From Pseudotabrizicola alkalilacus (GTDB lineage Bacteria > Pseudomonadota > Alphaproteobacteria > Rhodobacterales > Rhodobacteraceae): a stretch of DNA of 64,000 nt. Both the position numbers and the translations under genes were made by a program. Location: assembly GCF_003443995.1 (NCBI RefSeq), contig NZ_QWEY01000010.1, positions 1-64,000 on the forward strand, read 5' to 3'. Below the pieces are notes generated by a model. The model had not been told where the DNA came from. It did not search any database and was given only the letters and a program-made list of their open reading frames with translations. Shown in pieces: positions 49,030 through 57,531 of the stretch. The stretch's first letter is position 1. Each line of letters opens with the position of its first letter.

Positions 49030-49821
49030 CTACACCAGCCGGGGCGGGCGCTTCGGGTCCATTCCGGGCGCAGACCCCGGCACCTTTTGCTCTTCTTCTA
49101 CCTCCGGCAGATCAAAGCGCAGGGCCACCCGCGCCATCGCTGCCACCGCCGGATCGACGCTGTGCAGAAAGGCCACGTCCAGCTCCCCGGCTTCGATCCC
49201 CGAGAACACCAGCGCTTCTGATGCCGCCCGCGCCAGCGCCGGTTCCGCCCCCGGAGCCACATCGAGATAGGCCAGCATATGCCCGCGCCGTCCGCCGCGA
49301 TAGGTCACCCCGGCCAGCAGCGCGCCACTGGCCAGCCCCGCCGCCCGCGCCAGCTTGGCATCCAGCCCGGTGACCAGCGCTTCGGGCACCGAAGGCGCGT
49401 GAAACTGTTCGGGCAGCGCCTCCACCGCCTCCGGCCCCTCGTCCAGCGTTTCGGCCAGCCAGTCCATCGCCTCTGGCGGCAACAGCATTTCCGACCGCCC
49501 GACGCCAAGGTTGACCCCCAGCCCGATGCCCTGCCCCTTCAGCAGCCCGGCGATCACCCGGCCCGGCAGGGCCGCATAGGGCGCGATGCCGCCGGTAAAC
49601 CCGGCCAGCCGCTCCTCACGGTCAAACACCAACACAAAGCGGCCGTCTTCCAGATCAAACACTTTGGGGTCCAGCGTATTGCCCTGCGCCTCGCGCTCCA
49701 ACAACAGGAACATCTCGCCATCCGCCAGCCGTTCAAAGAACCGCAGACGCAGCGCCTCGTTCTCGGGGTCGGCATGCACGGCGGCATGGGCGGCGTCCAG
49801 CAGGCTTATGATCTCAGACAT
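49030..49821 (-). CDS. SseB family protein
   Basis: 263 residues of the SseB N-terminal domain type: LRLRFFERLADGEMFLLLE, FVLVFDREERLAGFTGG-IAPYAALPGR and LGVNLGVGRSEMLLPPEA. The family was named from an E. coli enhancer of serine sensitivity and is otherwise uncharacterised. It follows the uracil-DNA-glycosylase-like gene by one base on the same strand. Confidence 0.82.
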   Translation of the reverse strand: MSEIISLLDAAHAAVHADPENEALRLRFFERLADGEMFLLLEREAQGNTLDPKVFDLEDGRFVLVFDREERLAGFTGGIAPYAALPGRVIAGLLKGQGIGLGVNLGVGRSEMLLPPEAMDWLAETLDEGPEAVEALPEQFHAPSVPEALVTGLDAKLARAAGLASGALLAGVTYRGGRRGHMLAYLDVAPGAEPALARAASEALVFSGIEAGELDVAFLHSVDPAVAAMARVALRFDLPEVEEEQKVPGSAPGMDPKRPPRLV

Positions 49822-49822
49822 C

Positions 49823-50407
49823 TCAATTCTCCATCACCCCGGCCACCGCGCGCTGCAGCGCAGGCAGCAGCTCGGTCGCAAACCACGGGTTGCGTTTCAG
49901 CCACCCGGTATTGCGCCAGGACGGATGGGGCAAGGGAAAGATGCCGCGCGCGGCATATCTGCGCCAATCCGCCACCGTGCCGGTGACATCGCGCGCGCCC
50001 AGATGCCAGCGCATTGCCGCCCCGCCAACCAGCAGCGTCAGCCGTACCTGCGGAAGCGCTTCTATCACCCGCGCCCGCCATGTCGCGGCACAAATAGCAG
50101 GCGGCGGCAGGTCCGCTCCGCGCGCATCATAGCCCGGAAAGCAGAAGGCCATCGGCACAATCGCCACCCGCTCCAGATCATAGAATGCCTCCGGCGACAG
50201 CCCGCACCAGTCGCGCAACCGATCCCCTGACGGATCGGTAAACGGCTGGCCCGAGGCATGCACCCGCGCGCCCGGTGCCTGCCCGGCGATCAAGAGCCGC
50301 GCCGAAGGCCGGAACCACACCACCGGGCGCGGCGCGTGGGCCGTAGCCGTCGCGGCAAACCGCGCCGCACACAGCCGACAGCCCGCAATCTCGTCGCTTA
50401 AGGTCAG
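49823..50407 (-). CDS. Uracil-DNA glycosylase family protein with apparent CTG start
   Basis: Motifs LLIAGQAPGARVHASGQPFTDPSGDRLR and the C-terminal PLPHPSWRNT place it in the uracil-DNA glycosylase superfamily. Relatives carry an N-terminal E-I-x2-CRLC-x-RFAAT-x-TAHAPRPVVWFR stretch. Here that stretch is encoded in frame upstream of the first GTG (50326), but the only start covering it is CTG at 50407, inside CTGA at the end of the ATPase gene, where related operons usually have ATGA. From the CTG it has 194 residues; from GTG it would be 168 or 167 and would lose the two cysteines. Confidence 0.75.
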   Translation of the reverse strand: MTLSDEIAGCRLCAARFAATATAHAPRPVVWFRPSARLLIAGQAPGARVHASGQPFTDPSGDRLRDWCGLSPEAFYDLERVAIVPMAFCFPGYDARGADLPPPAICAATWRARVIEALPQVRLTLLVGGAAMRWHLGARDVTGTVADWRRYAARGIFPLPHPSWRNTGWLKRNPWFATELLPALQRAVAGVMEN

Positions 50408-51495
50408 CGGAACAGCACCAAAGCGCTGGGGCTCCAGGCCACATCGACCGATGTGCCCACATCCAGAATCGGCCGCCCCGGCGTGTTGCGCATCGACAGC
50501 CGCACCTCGACATCGGTGCCGCCCAGATAGACATCGTAATAGGTCATGTCGCCGAAATAGATCACCTCGTCGATGATCCCGTCCACCGTGCGTTCGGTCG
50601 TGGTCTGGCCCGGATACATCAGCGTCAGCGTCTCAGGTCGCAGGCCGACCATCGGTGCATCGCCCTGCCCCGCCGGGCATTGATCGGCATTCAGCAGCGC
50701 GCGGCCCAGCCCCTTGGCCTCGACCTCGATCTGCCCGCCCTGCTCGCCAATCACCTGCGCCGGGATAAAGTTCATCGTACCGATGAAATCCGCCACTTTC
50801 TTGGAGTTCGGCCGCCGGTACAGTGTTTCGGGGTCGGCCAGTTGTGCAATCTCGCCCTCGAACATCACGGCGATCCGGTCCGACATCACCAAGGCTTCTT
50901 CCTGATCATGCGTCACCAGCACAAAGGTGATGCCGACCTGCCGTTGCAGCTTGATCAGCTCCACCTGCATATGTTCGCGCATTTTCTTATCAAGTGCCGA
51001 CAAAGGCTCGTCCAGCAACAGAACTTTCGGCTTCAGGATCAGCGCCCGCGCCAGCGCCACCCGCTGCCGCTGCCCGCCCGACAGCGCATGTGCCGCCCGC
51101 GCGCCATAGCCTTTCAGCCCGACCATCTCCAACGCTTCTTCAACGGCTTTCGCCTTTTCCGCCTTTGACCGCGGGTCGCGCCGCAGGCCAAAGCCCACGT
51201 TCTCGCCCACACTCATATGCGGGAAAATCGCATAGGACTGGAACACCATATTGGTGGGCCGTTCATTGGCGGGCACCTTCGCCATATCCTTGGCGTCAAT
51301 CAGCACCGCGCCGGAATCGATCCCCTCGAACCCGGCAATCGTGCGCAAGAGCGTGGTCTTGCCACAGCCCGACGGCCCCAGCAGCGAGAAGAACTCCCCC
51401 GCGCGGATCGAGCCGCTGATCCCGCGCAAGGCGTGGTAGTCGCCATAATACTTATGAACATCGCGGAATTCGATCATGGTGGATGTGTCGCTCAC
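50404..51495 (-). CDS. potA: Polyamine-type ABC transporter ATP-binding protein
   Basis: 363 residues. Walker A GPSGCGKTT, VFQSYAIFPHMSV, signature LSGGQRQR and Walker B LLLDEPLSALD are present, with a TOBE domain at the C-terminus (PMVGLRPETL). Closest to the PotA/PotG spermidine-putrescine ATPases. It overlaps the permease gene upstream by four bases and the glycosylase downstream. Confidence 0.88.
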   Translation of the reverse strand: MSDTSTMIEFRDVHKYYGDYHALRGISGSIRAGEFFSLLGPSGCGKTTLLRTIAGFEGIDSGAVLIDAKDMAKVPANERPTNMVFQSYAIFPHMSVGENVGFGLRRDPRSKAEKAKAVEEALEMVGLKGYGARAAHALSGGQRQRVALARALILKPKVLLLDEPLSALDKKMREHMQVELIKLQRQVGITFVLVTHDQEEALVMSDRIAVMFEGEIAQLADPETLYRRPNSKKVADFIGTMNFIPAQVIGEQGGQIEVEAKGLGRALLNADQCPAGQGDAPMVGLRPETLTLMYPGQTTTERTVDGIIDEVIYFGDMTYYDVYLGGTDVEVRLSMRNTPGRPILDVGTSVDVAWSPSALVLFR

Positions 51496-52301
51496 AAAAA
51501 GCCTCCGGTATCCTTGCCGCCGGTTTTCGCGATGCCGCGACGGCGGAAAAATTCTGCGATGGAAAGAAGGATCACCGACACCAGCACCAGAATGGTGCCA
51601 AGCGCCAGCATGGCGGGAACCTTGGCCGGAAAGCGGAACTGGCCGTAGATATAGGACGACAGCACCGTATCGGCCCCGGCAAGGAAATAGGCGATGATGA
51701 ATTCATCCAGCGAAATCGTGAAACAGATCAGCAGGGATGACACGATGCCGGGGGCAACCAGTGGCAGGATGATCAGCCGGAATGTCGAAACCGGCCCCTC
51801 GCCCAGATCATAGGCGGCTTCCTCCAGCGATTTGTCGAGGCTTTGGAACGCCGAAGACAGGATCGCGACCGAAAACGGCGTGGTGATCAGCACATGGCCC
51901 AGAATGACGGTAAAGATCGACAGGGGCACCGAAATCGCCAGCAGCACGACCAGAAGCGACATCGCCACAATCATCTCGGGCAGCACCAGCGGCAGCATGA
52001 TCAGCCCGACCAGCCCACCCTTGCCCGGAAAGCTGTAGCGGGTGCTTGCCCGCGCCCCGAACACGCCCAGAATGGTGGCAATCACCGCTGTGGAGCCGGA
52101 AATGGTCAGCGAATTGCGCAACGCCTGCCACAGCTGCCGGTCGGCCCACATCTCGGAAAACCAGTTTGTCGTGAACCCCGCCAAGGGAAAGGCGATGATG
52201 CGCGAATCGTTGAATGCAAACAGCGGCAGCAGCGCAATCGGCGCATAGAGAAAGATCAGATAGCCAATGGCATAGGCGCGCAGGCCGGGGGATTTCATCA
52301 T
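51492..52301 (-). CDS. potC: Polyamine-type ABC transporter permease (PotC-like)
   Basis: 269 residues with six membrane helices and the EAA loop SLEEAAYDLGEGPVSTFRLIILPL. The LLPLFAFNDSRIIAFPLAGFTTNWF opening is typical of PotC/PotI. Seven bases after the PotB-like gene; its stop overlaps the ATPase start. Confidence 0.88.
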   Translation of the reverse strand: MMKSPGLRAYAIGYLIFLYAPIALLPLFAFNDSRIIAFPLAGFTTNWFSEMWADRQLWQALRNSLTISGSTAVIATILGVFGARASTRYSFPGKGGLVGLIMLPLVLPEMIVAMSLLVVLLAISVPLSIFTVILGHVLITTPFSVAILSSAFQSLDKSLEEAAYDLGEGPVSTFRLIILPLVAPGIVSSLLICFTISLDEFIIAYFLAGADTVLSSYIYGQFRFPAKVPAMLALGTILVLVSVILLSIAEFFRRRGIAKTGGKDTGGFL

Positions 52302-52308
52302 GCCACTC

Positions 52309-53190
52309 CTATTTCTGCGGCCCGAGAAAGCGTCGGTTGACCATCACGAACGCCACCGAAATCAGCGCCACGATCAGCATCGCCGACACTGCAATCGCCG
52401 AGCCAAGCGGCTTGTTGTTGATCTTGAGCATCTGCACCTCCATCATGTTGGCGATCATCGGCAGCTTGCCGCCGCCAATCAGATCGGGCGTCACATAGTC
52501 GCCGATGGTCGGAATGAACACGATCAGCACCGCCGCAATCACCCCGCCCATCGACAGCGGCAAGGTCACCCGCCAGAACGTGCGCAACCGCGACTCCCCC
52601 AGATCCTGCCCCGCCTCCAGCAGGCTTCGGTCGATCTTTTCCAACGCGACAAACACCGGCAGGATGGCAAACGGCGCATAGGCATGCGCCAGCGTCACCA
52701 CCAAGGCGCCGACATTATAGTTGATCCAGGTCAGCGGCTCATCGGTGATGCCCAGCCCCATCAGCCCCGAATTGATCACGCCGTTATAGCCCAGGATCAC
52801 CTTCCACAAGAACACCCGGATCAGATAACTGGTCCAGAACGGAATGGTGATCAGAAACAGCCACAGCGACTTTTTCGACGGATGCACGTGAAAGCTGACG
52901 AAATAGGCAATCGGATAGGCGATCACCACCGTCACCACCGTCACCGACAGCGCCACGATCAGCGACCGCAGCATGATCGCGCGGTAGACCGGACCGGACC
53001 AGACCTCGATGTAATTGGCCAGCGTGAAATCCCAGGTGATCACCCCGCGCCCGCCGGTCAGCAGCGAATACAGCACCACCGTTCCCAACGGCGCCGCCAG
53101 CAGCAGCACAGCATACACAGCCGTCGGACTGATCATCAGCAGGCCGGACCGGGCCTCGGACCGGCCAAGGACGGAATTCGATTTCGCCAT
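52309..53190 (-). CDS. potB: Polyamine-type ABC transporter permease (PotB-like)
   Basis: 293 residues, six helices, with the EAA loop SLLEAGQDLGESRLRTFWRVTLPL and a PIAYFVSF segment typical of PotB/PotH. First gene of the operon. No periplasmic binding protein gene is found upstream or downstream, so the specificity rests on the three subunits alone. Confidence 0.88.
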   Translation of the reverse strand: MAKSNSVLGRSEARSGLLMISPTAVYAVLLLAAPLGTVVLYSLLTGGRGVITWDFTLANYIEVWSGPVYRAIMLRSLIVALSVTVVTVVIAYPIAYFVSFHVHPSKKSLWLFLITIPFWTSYLIRVFLWKVILGYNGVINSGLMGLGITDEPLTWINYNVGALVVTLAHAYAPFAILPVFVALEKIDRSLLEAGQDLGESRLRTFWRVTLPLSMGGVIAAVLIVFIPTIGDYVTPDLIGGGKLPMIANMMEVQMLKINNKPLGSAIAVSAMLIVALISVAFVMVNRRFLGPQK

Positions 53191-53240
53191 GTCACCCCCG
53201 TTGTGCCCGCTCTGTCGGGACAGCCAGATGCCGCTGTGCC

Positions 53241-53265
53241 GCGACTTTGATCAAAACTTAGTCGC
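53241..53265. promoter_or_regulatory. Nested palindrome upstream of the pot operon
   Basis: GCGACT (53241-53246) and AGTCGC (53260-53265) flank the perfect palindrome TTTGATCAAA (53246-53255). It lies 51 bases before the PotB-like start, where an operator would be expected. No regulator was recognised for it. Confidence 0.45.
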
Positions 53266-53304
53266 AAGCGCACAAGGCTGGCAAGTGCCCTTGTACCTTC
53301 CACG

Positions 53305-53332
53305 AAAAAAGCCGGACCACAGGCCCGGCTTT
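53305..53332 (-). terminator. Terminator of the 84-residue hypothetical gene
   Basis: AAAGCCGG and CCGGCTTT pair around a nine-base loop; six T follow on the minus strand (A at 53305-53310). It lies 35 bases after the hypothetical gene's stop. Confidence 0.75.
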
Positions 53333-53366
53333 GCACAACATCAAGGCAGAGCTTCGGGCCGCGCGC

Positions 53367-53621
53367 CTAGCCCGCAATCCGCTCAATCGCGATCGCGCGC
53401 TTTTTCAGCTCGTCATAGAGCGACGGCACCACCCGCACCGACCCGACTGCGGCGCGCAGAGCATCAGACAGCCGCGCCTCGGTGGCCATGCCCGACACCC
53501 GCCACACCATGCGCCGGGCCACACCATCATCATAGACAATCTCGGTGGCCCCGGCACGTTTGCGATAGCCCAGAAAATCAGCCCCGCCATGCGGGGCATG
53601 GAAAGTGGTTTGCTGTCCCAT
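53367..53621 (-). CDS. Hypothetical protein, 84 residues
   Basis: A short soluble protein, MGQQTTFHAPHGGADFLGYR and onward, rich in basic residues with a C-terminal helix (SLYDELKKRAIAIERIAG). No family was recognised. AGGAC lies about nine bases before the ATG and the gene has its own terminator, so it is probably a separate transcription unit. 53622-53832 upstream shows no gene. Confidence 0.65.
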   Translation of the reverse strand: MGQQTTFHAPHGGADFLGYRKRAGATEIVYDDGVARRMVWRVSGMATEARLSDALRAAVGSVRVVPSLYDELKKRAIAIERIAG

Positions 53622-53832
53622 AATTAGGATCGTCCTGTCTTTTATCTGTGCATGTCGTTGCATGCGTCTGCTCGTTATCGCTTGAAGATGTGCTACGCCC
53701 CCGGCCCCCGTCAAGCGTTCCGCACGCGCGGTGAAACGCCGGGCATAAATTCCCGGCCAAGGGAGTCATCCGTGCAACACCACCGCAATCCGGCCATGCC
53801 TGCGCCACAATCGCGCCACAGTTCCTGCCCGA

Positions 53833-55236
53833 TCAAACCATCAGCTCGGCCGGCGGCTGCGCCAGCAAGCGCGCCAGCCGCATGATTCCATCCTCGAACC
53901 GCGCCATCGGCACATTCCCCGCCAGCGCCACCCGCACTGCATTGGGCGCGCGGCCATGGATCAGCGCATATTCATCGGCAGAGCGTATCATTACCCCGGC
54001 TGCTTCGGCATGGGAACAAAAGCTGCTGGCCCGCCACCCCGAGGGCAAGCGCAGGAAAATGAACTGTAACCCCGGCTGCCAGCTCAGATCAAACGCCCCC
54101 AGAGCATTGACCGCAAACTGCAGCCGCGTCTCCAGCTCTTCCTGAACCAATGTGCGCAACCGCGCCCCGTCGCCCGATTGCAACAAATGCAGTACAATCG
54201 CCTCGATCGGGCGTGACAGCGCAAAAAACGCATGTTGCGCCGTCAGCCGCCCGGTCGGCCCCATGCCGGTCGGAGCCACCAGATAGCCAAAGCGCAAGCC
54301 CGCCGAGATGGTTTTCGACAGGCTGCCAACATGCCAGACCCGTTCGGGGGCCAGGGCGCGCATCGAGGGCAAGGTGCTGGTGGCCACAGAATAACAATCA
54401 TCATCAATGATTTGCAGATCATAGCGCGTGGCGATGGCGACAATCGCCTGCCGCCGCGCCAGCCCCATCCGCCCGGTGGTCGGGTTCTGCGCCTCGGTGG
54501 TCAGGCACAGAACCTGCGCACCATGGCGGCGGCAGGCTTGTTCCAGGGCTTCGGGTACAATCCCCTCGGCATCAATCTCCACCGCGACCACCTCGGCCCG
54601 GCTCAGCCGCGCAGCGTGGCGAAAACCGGGATAGGCCAGCTCTTCGGTCAGCACCACCGGGCGGTCGCCGCGCAGACAGCACATGAACACAAGGTTGATC
54701 GCATTCTGCCCGCCATGGGCCAGTACAATGTCCTCTGCCGACACCGGCCCCAGCACCCTGTCCGACACCCACTCACAAATTGCCGCCCGCAGCGGCAGTT
54801 CGGCCTGCTGGCTGGGATAGTCGATCCAGTCCGTATCTGTATCCGCGCCAAGCGCCATCAGCGCCGCCGAAATCGCCGCGCCCTGCCCGACATCGGGTAA
54901 AATCGGGGCACGCAGATCGACCTTGCCCTTCACCCGCGCCGGTTCGCGGTCAACGAACAGCGGCTGCGTCGGGCCCAGACGCGGTGCATTGGCCGCGACA
55001 AAGGTGCCCCGGCCTACCGTTGCCGCCAGCATCCCCTCTTGCGTGGCCAGACTGTAAGCCCGCGCCACTGTGCCCGGCGTCACCTTCAGCTGCCAGGCCA
55101 GCTCGCGCACGGTCGGCAATTGTGCGCCTGTCTCCAACTCTCCTGACCGGATTGACTCGCGCAATGCGCGGGTCAGGGCCAGATACTTGGGGCCATCCGC
55201 ATCGGACAGCTTGGGAAGCCATATTGTATCAGCCAC
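53833..55236 (-). CDS. MocR-type GntR/aminotransferase transcriptional regulator
   Basis: 467 residues. An N-terminal GntR winged helix (LALTRALRESIRSGELETGAQLPTVRELAWQLKVTPGTVARAY) is joined to a fold-type I aminotransferase domain (ALEQACRRHGAQVLCLTTEAQNPTTGRM, DDDCY, and the PLP lysine in GSLSKTISAGLRFGYLV). Such MocR proteins sense an amine or vitamin through PLP. The GTG start at 55236 has AGAGGA five bases upstream; earlier in-frame ATG codons lie within the repeat array. Divergent from the DUF1127 gene. Confidence 0.9.
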   Translation of the reverse strand: MADTIWLPKLSDADGPKYLALTRALRESIRSGELETGAQLPTVRELAWQLKVTPGTVARAYSLATQEGMLAATVGRGTFVAANAPRLGPTQPLFVDREPARVKGKVDLRAPILPDVGQGAAISAALMALGADTDTDWIDYPSQQAELPLRAAICEWVSDRVLGPVSAEDIVLAHGGQNAINLVFMCCLRGDRPVVLTEELAYPGFRHAARLSRAEVVAVEIDAEGIVPEALEQACRRHGAQVLCLTTEAQNPTTGRMGLARRQAIVAIATRYDLQIIDDDCYSVATSTLPSMRALAPERVWHVGSLSKTISAGLRFGYLVAPTGMGPTGRLTAQHAFFALSRPIEAIVLHLLQSGDGARLRTLVQEELETRLQFAVNALGAFDLSWQPGLQFIFLRLPSGWRASSFCSHAEAAGVMIRSADEYALIHGRAPNAVRVALAGNVPMARFEDGIMRLARLLAQPPAELMV

Positions 55237-55311
55237 AATGTTCCTCTGGCGATAGGGATTGAACCTTTGTATCTTTATCATATGGCAAATCACGCCATTG
55301 TATCAATACAA
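55224..55311. promoter_or_regulatory. TTGTATC repeat array between mocR and DUF1127 genes
   Basis: TTGTATC occurs at 55224-55230, 55267-55273 and 55298-55304, all in the same direction, with centres 43 and 31 bases apart (about four and three helical turns). The third is part of a perfect palindrome TTGTATCAATACAA (55298-55311). MocR proteins are known to bind spaced direct repeats, so this is a good candidate for autoregulation. Confidence 0.6.
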
Positions 55312-55338
55312 ATTCTCACCCCTGATAAGGAATCCGTC

Positions 55339-55551
55339 ATGTCTCCCGCTGAAACGCTGGTCTTCCGCCCCGCCTCCCTCCCTCCGCTGTCGCGGCTGGT
55401 GCTGGCCGCTGCGGTCCGCGTTGTGGTCTGGGAGGATCGCCGGCGTACCCGAAAGGATCTCAGCCGCCTTGACACCCACCTGTTGCGCGACATCGGCATC
55501 GACCCGATGACCGCCGAGGCCGAGGCGAACCGCCCGTTCTGGCAGGCCTGA
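55339..55551 (+). CDS. DUF1127 domain protein
   Basis: 70 residues ending in the arginine-rich DUF1127 motif RRRTRKDLSRLDTHLLRDIGIDP. Proteins of this family in Rhodobacter and Agrobacterium bind RNA or affect phosphate and stress responses. AAGGA lies seven bases before the ATG at 55339. It is divergent from the MocR-type gene and ends before a strong terminator. Confidence 0.88.
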   Translation: MSPAETLVFRPASLPPLSRLVLAAAVRVVVWEDRRRTRKDLSRLDTHLLRDIGIDPMTAEAEANRPFWQA

Positions 55552-55585
55552 GCCTGCCAATTTGCTCCCAAGGTTTCCCCTGACT

Positions 55586-55613
55586 GGGCCGGATTTATCC
55601 GGCCCGTTTTTTT
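55586..55613 (+). terminator. Terminator of the DUF1127 gene
   Basis: GGGCCGGAT (55586-55594), TT, ATCCGGCCC (55597-55605), then G and seven T. A strong intrinsic terminator. Confidence 0.9.
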
Positions 55614-55683
55614 GGTGACAACCCGCCTCACTTGGGCCTTTGCTGTCCCCACACCGATGCGGGCGGGCAGAAAGGCGGGACAC

Positions 55684-55893
55684 ATGCTGCGGATCATCTT
55701 GCAATGGCTTGGGGTCGCGATCATCCTTGTGTCCATCGGCGGCTGGTGGCTGCTGGATGGCTATGGCTGCGCGTTCAACACCAGCGGCTGCGCGCGCCTG
55801 CTGCCCCGGCTGACGCGGGAGGTGGTCAAGGTTCTGACGATTCCGATTGGTCTGGGCCTTCTGCTGATCGTACTGGCCCGGCGCAAAAGCTGA
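55684..55893 (+). CDS. Small two-helix membrane protein (hypothetical)
   Basis: 69 residues starting MLRIILQWLGVAIILVSIGGWWLLDG, with a second helix near the C-terminus (VLTIPIGLGLLLIVLARR) and two cysteines between them (GYGCAFNTSGCAR). No family was recognised. It is convergent with the next small gene. Confidence 0.55.
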   Translation: MLRIILQWLGVAIILVSIGGWWLLDGYGCAFNTSGCARLLPRLTREVVKVLTIPIGLGLLLIVLARRKS

Positions 55894-55905
55894 CCCCGCT
55901 CCGGC

Positions 55906-56181
55906 TCAGCCCCGGTCGCGCCACAGGTCCAGGTACAACGACACCCCGACCCCGATGACGAAGCACGGCAGAATGGCGATCAGGCCCAAAGATGCCGCCC
56001 CCATCTCGCAGCCGCCCGAACTCCCCGCGCCGCAGCCCCCCGCCAAGTGCGAAATCCCCAGCACGCTGAACATGATCATCATCGGCAAAACCAGCGCTGC
56101 GACCAGACCCAGCCCAAATGCCCGTAACCCGATGCTGAGCGCCGTGCGCCTGCCCACGGCCCTCACTCCCGTTCGCCGCAT
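55906..56181 (-). CDS. Small membrane protein (hypothetical)
   Basis: 91 residues with two membrane helices (GLGLVAALVLPMMIMFSVLGI and LGLIAILPCFVIGVGVSLYL) around a Gly/Cys-rich loop (GGCGAGSSGGCEMG). It overlaps the upstream lipoprotein gene by 19 bases. No family was recognised. Confidence 0.55.
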   Translation of the reverse strand: MRRTGVRAVGRRTALSIGLRAFGLGLVAALVLPMMIMFSVLGISHLAGGCGAGSSGGCEMGAASLGLIAILPCFVIGVGVSLYLDLWRDRG

Positions 56182-56294
56182 TCGACCAATCCGTTGGGAA
56201 TGGCCACGCAGTCATGTGTCAAGCTTGGGGGCGCTTCGGGCGTCGCGGTGCAGGCCGTCAGAAACAGGATCACCGCCATAACGCCACCCCGCAT
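56163..56294 (-). CDS. Small lipoprotein (hypothetical)
   Basis: 43 residues: MRGGVMAVILFLTAC is a signal with the LTAC lipobox, then a mature peptide with two more cysteines (HDCVAIPNGLVECGERE). It overlaps the downstream membrane protein gene, so they are likely co-expressed. The rest up to 56465 shows no further gene. Confidence 0.55.
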   Translation of the reverse strand: MRGGVMAVILFLTACTATPEAPPSLTHDCVAIPNGLVECGERE

Positions 56295-56465
56295 TGCAAT
56301 CCCCCATGCACCGCCTGCCGTGATCAAACGACACAAGCGCGTTCTTTCCAAGAAAATTCCATCACCCGTTCAGGCAGAAAAGATTAAGAAACTCTTAAAG
56401 TCCACGGGTCAACCCATTGATATAAAACACCTCAGGGCGGTGTAACACAGAGGGACAGTACCAAT

Positions 56466-56493
56466 AAAAAGGCCCGCCAAACGGCGGGCCTTT
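56466..56493 (-). terminator. Terminator of the rplM-rpsI operon
   Basis: GGCCCGCC (56471-56478), AAAC, GGCGGGCC (56483-56490), with five T on the minus strand (A at 56466-56470). It lies 20 bases after the rpsI stop. Confidence 0.88.
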
Positions 56494-56513
56494 CCAAAAC
56501 CAATGTCGAAAGC

Positions 56514-57008
56514 TCAGCGCTTCGAGAACTGGAACGATTTCCGGGCTTTCGCCTTGCCGTATTTCTTCCGTTCCACCACGCGGCTGTCGCGGGTCAGGAA
56601 ACCGGCGGCTTTCAAAGCACCACGCAGGCCGGGTTCGTACAATTGCAGGGCTTTCGAGATGCCATGCTTGACCGCGCCCGCCTGCCCCGACAGACCGCCG
56701 CCAACCACGGTGGCCATCACGTCGAACTGGCCTTCCACGTTTGCGATGGTGAAGGGCTGCTTCAGGATCATCTGCAGAACCGGACGGGCGAAATAGGCCG
56801 CCATTTCCTTGCCGTTCACAGTGACCTTGCCGGTGCCGGGCTTGACCCAGACGCGGGCAACAGCGTTCTTCCGCTTGCCTGTCGCATAGGACCGACCCAG
56901 CGCATCACGCACAGCCACACGCGGTGCAGCAGCAGGGGCCGCCGCAACGTCAGCGGAGGTGCCGGACACGGCCGATTTCAGATCGTCGAGAGATTTGATG
57001 TCAGCCAT
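56514..57008 (-). CDS. rpsI: 30S ribosomal protein S9
   Basis: 164 residues. The conserved body begins [26 protein letters not shown] and ends in [11 protein letters not shown], whose basic tail reaches the P-site tRNA. An alanine-rich N-terminal extension of about 40 residues is typical of alphaproteobacteria. It follows rplM by two bases. Confidence 0.98.
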   Translation of the reverse strand: MADIKSLDDLKSAVSGTSADVAAAPAAAPRVAVRDALGRSYATGKRKNAVARVWVKPGTGKVTVNGKEMAAYFARPVLQMILKQPFTIANVEGQFDVMATVVGGGLSGQAGAVKHGISKALQLYEPGLRGALKAAGFLTRDSRVVERKKYGKAKARKSFQFSKR

Positions 57009-57010
57009 GA

Positions 57011-57475
57011 TCACGCGCTCCGGGTGTTCTTGGGGTTCAGCGCGCCAACGTCGAGGACGGTGGGCTGCTGAGCTTCATGCGGATGTTCCGCACCGGCATA
57101 GACGCGCAGGTTGGTCATCTGCTGGCGGCCAAGACGGTTGCGGGTGATCATACGCTCGACGGCCTTGATCACCACACGCTCGGGGTGGTTGCCTTCCAGC
57201 ACCTGCCGCGCGGTGCGCTGCTTGATGCCGCCCGGATGGCCGGTGTGCCAGTAATAGATCTTGTCGGCACGCTTGTTGCCGGTCATCTGGATCTTGTCTG
57301 CATTGATGATGATGACATTGTCACCCATATCCATATGCGGGGTAAACGTCGGCTTGTTCTTGCCGCGCAGGATGTTGGCGACGATCGTGGCAAGGCGGCC
57401 CAGAACGATGCCTTCGGCATCGATCAGGATCCACTTTTTCTCGATGTCCGCCGGAGTAGCGGTAAAGGTTTTCAT
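57011..57475 (-). CDS. rplM: 50S ribosomal protein L13
   Basis: 154 residues. [18 protein letters not shown] and the signature [12 protein letters not shown]..., [23 protein letters not shown] identify L13. First gene of the rplM-rpsI operon, with a clear promoter about 60 bases upstream. Confidence 0.98.
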   Translation of the reverse strand: MKTFTATPADIEKKWILIDAEGIVLGRLATIVANILRGKNKPTFTPHMDMGDNVIIINADKIQMTGNKRADKIYYWHTGHPGGIKQRTARQVLEGNHPERVVIKAVERMITRNRLGRQQMTNLRVYAGAEHPHEAQQPTVLDVGALNPKNTRSA

Positions 57476-57531
57476 CGGTGGTGTCCCATGGAGGATAGGC
57501 AGGGGTTGCCCCCCGGTAACTCGGATGGCGG

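Noticed and set aside
46179-49373. A 1064-codon plus-strand open frame
   Set aside because: Only its start (to 46799) codes for the TPM protein; the remainder is out of frame with the true C-terminus and antisense to the ABC-F gene.
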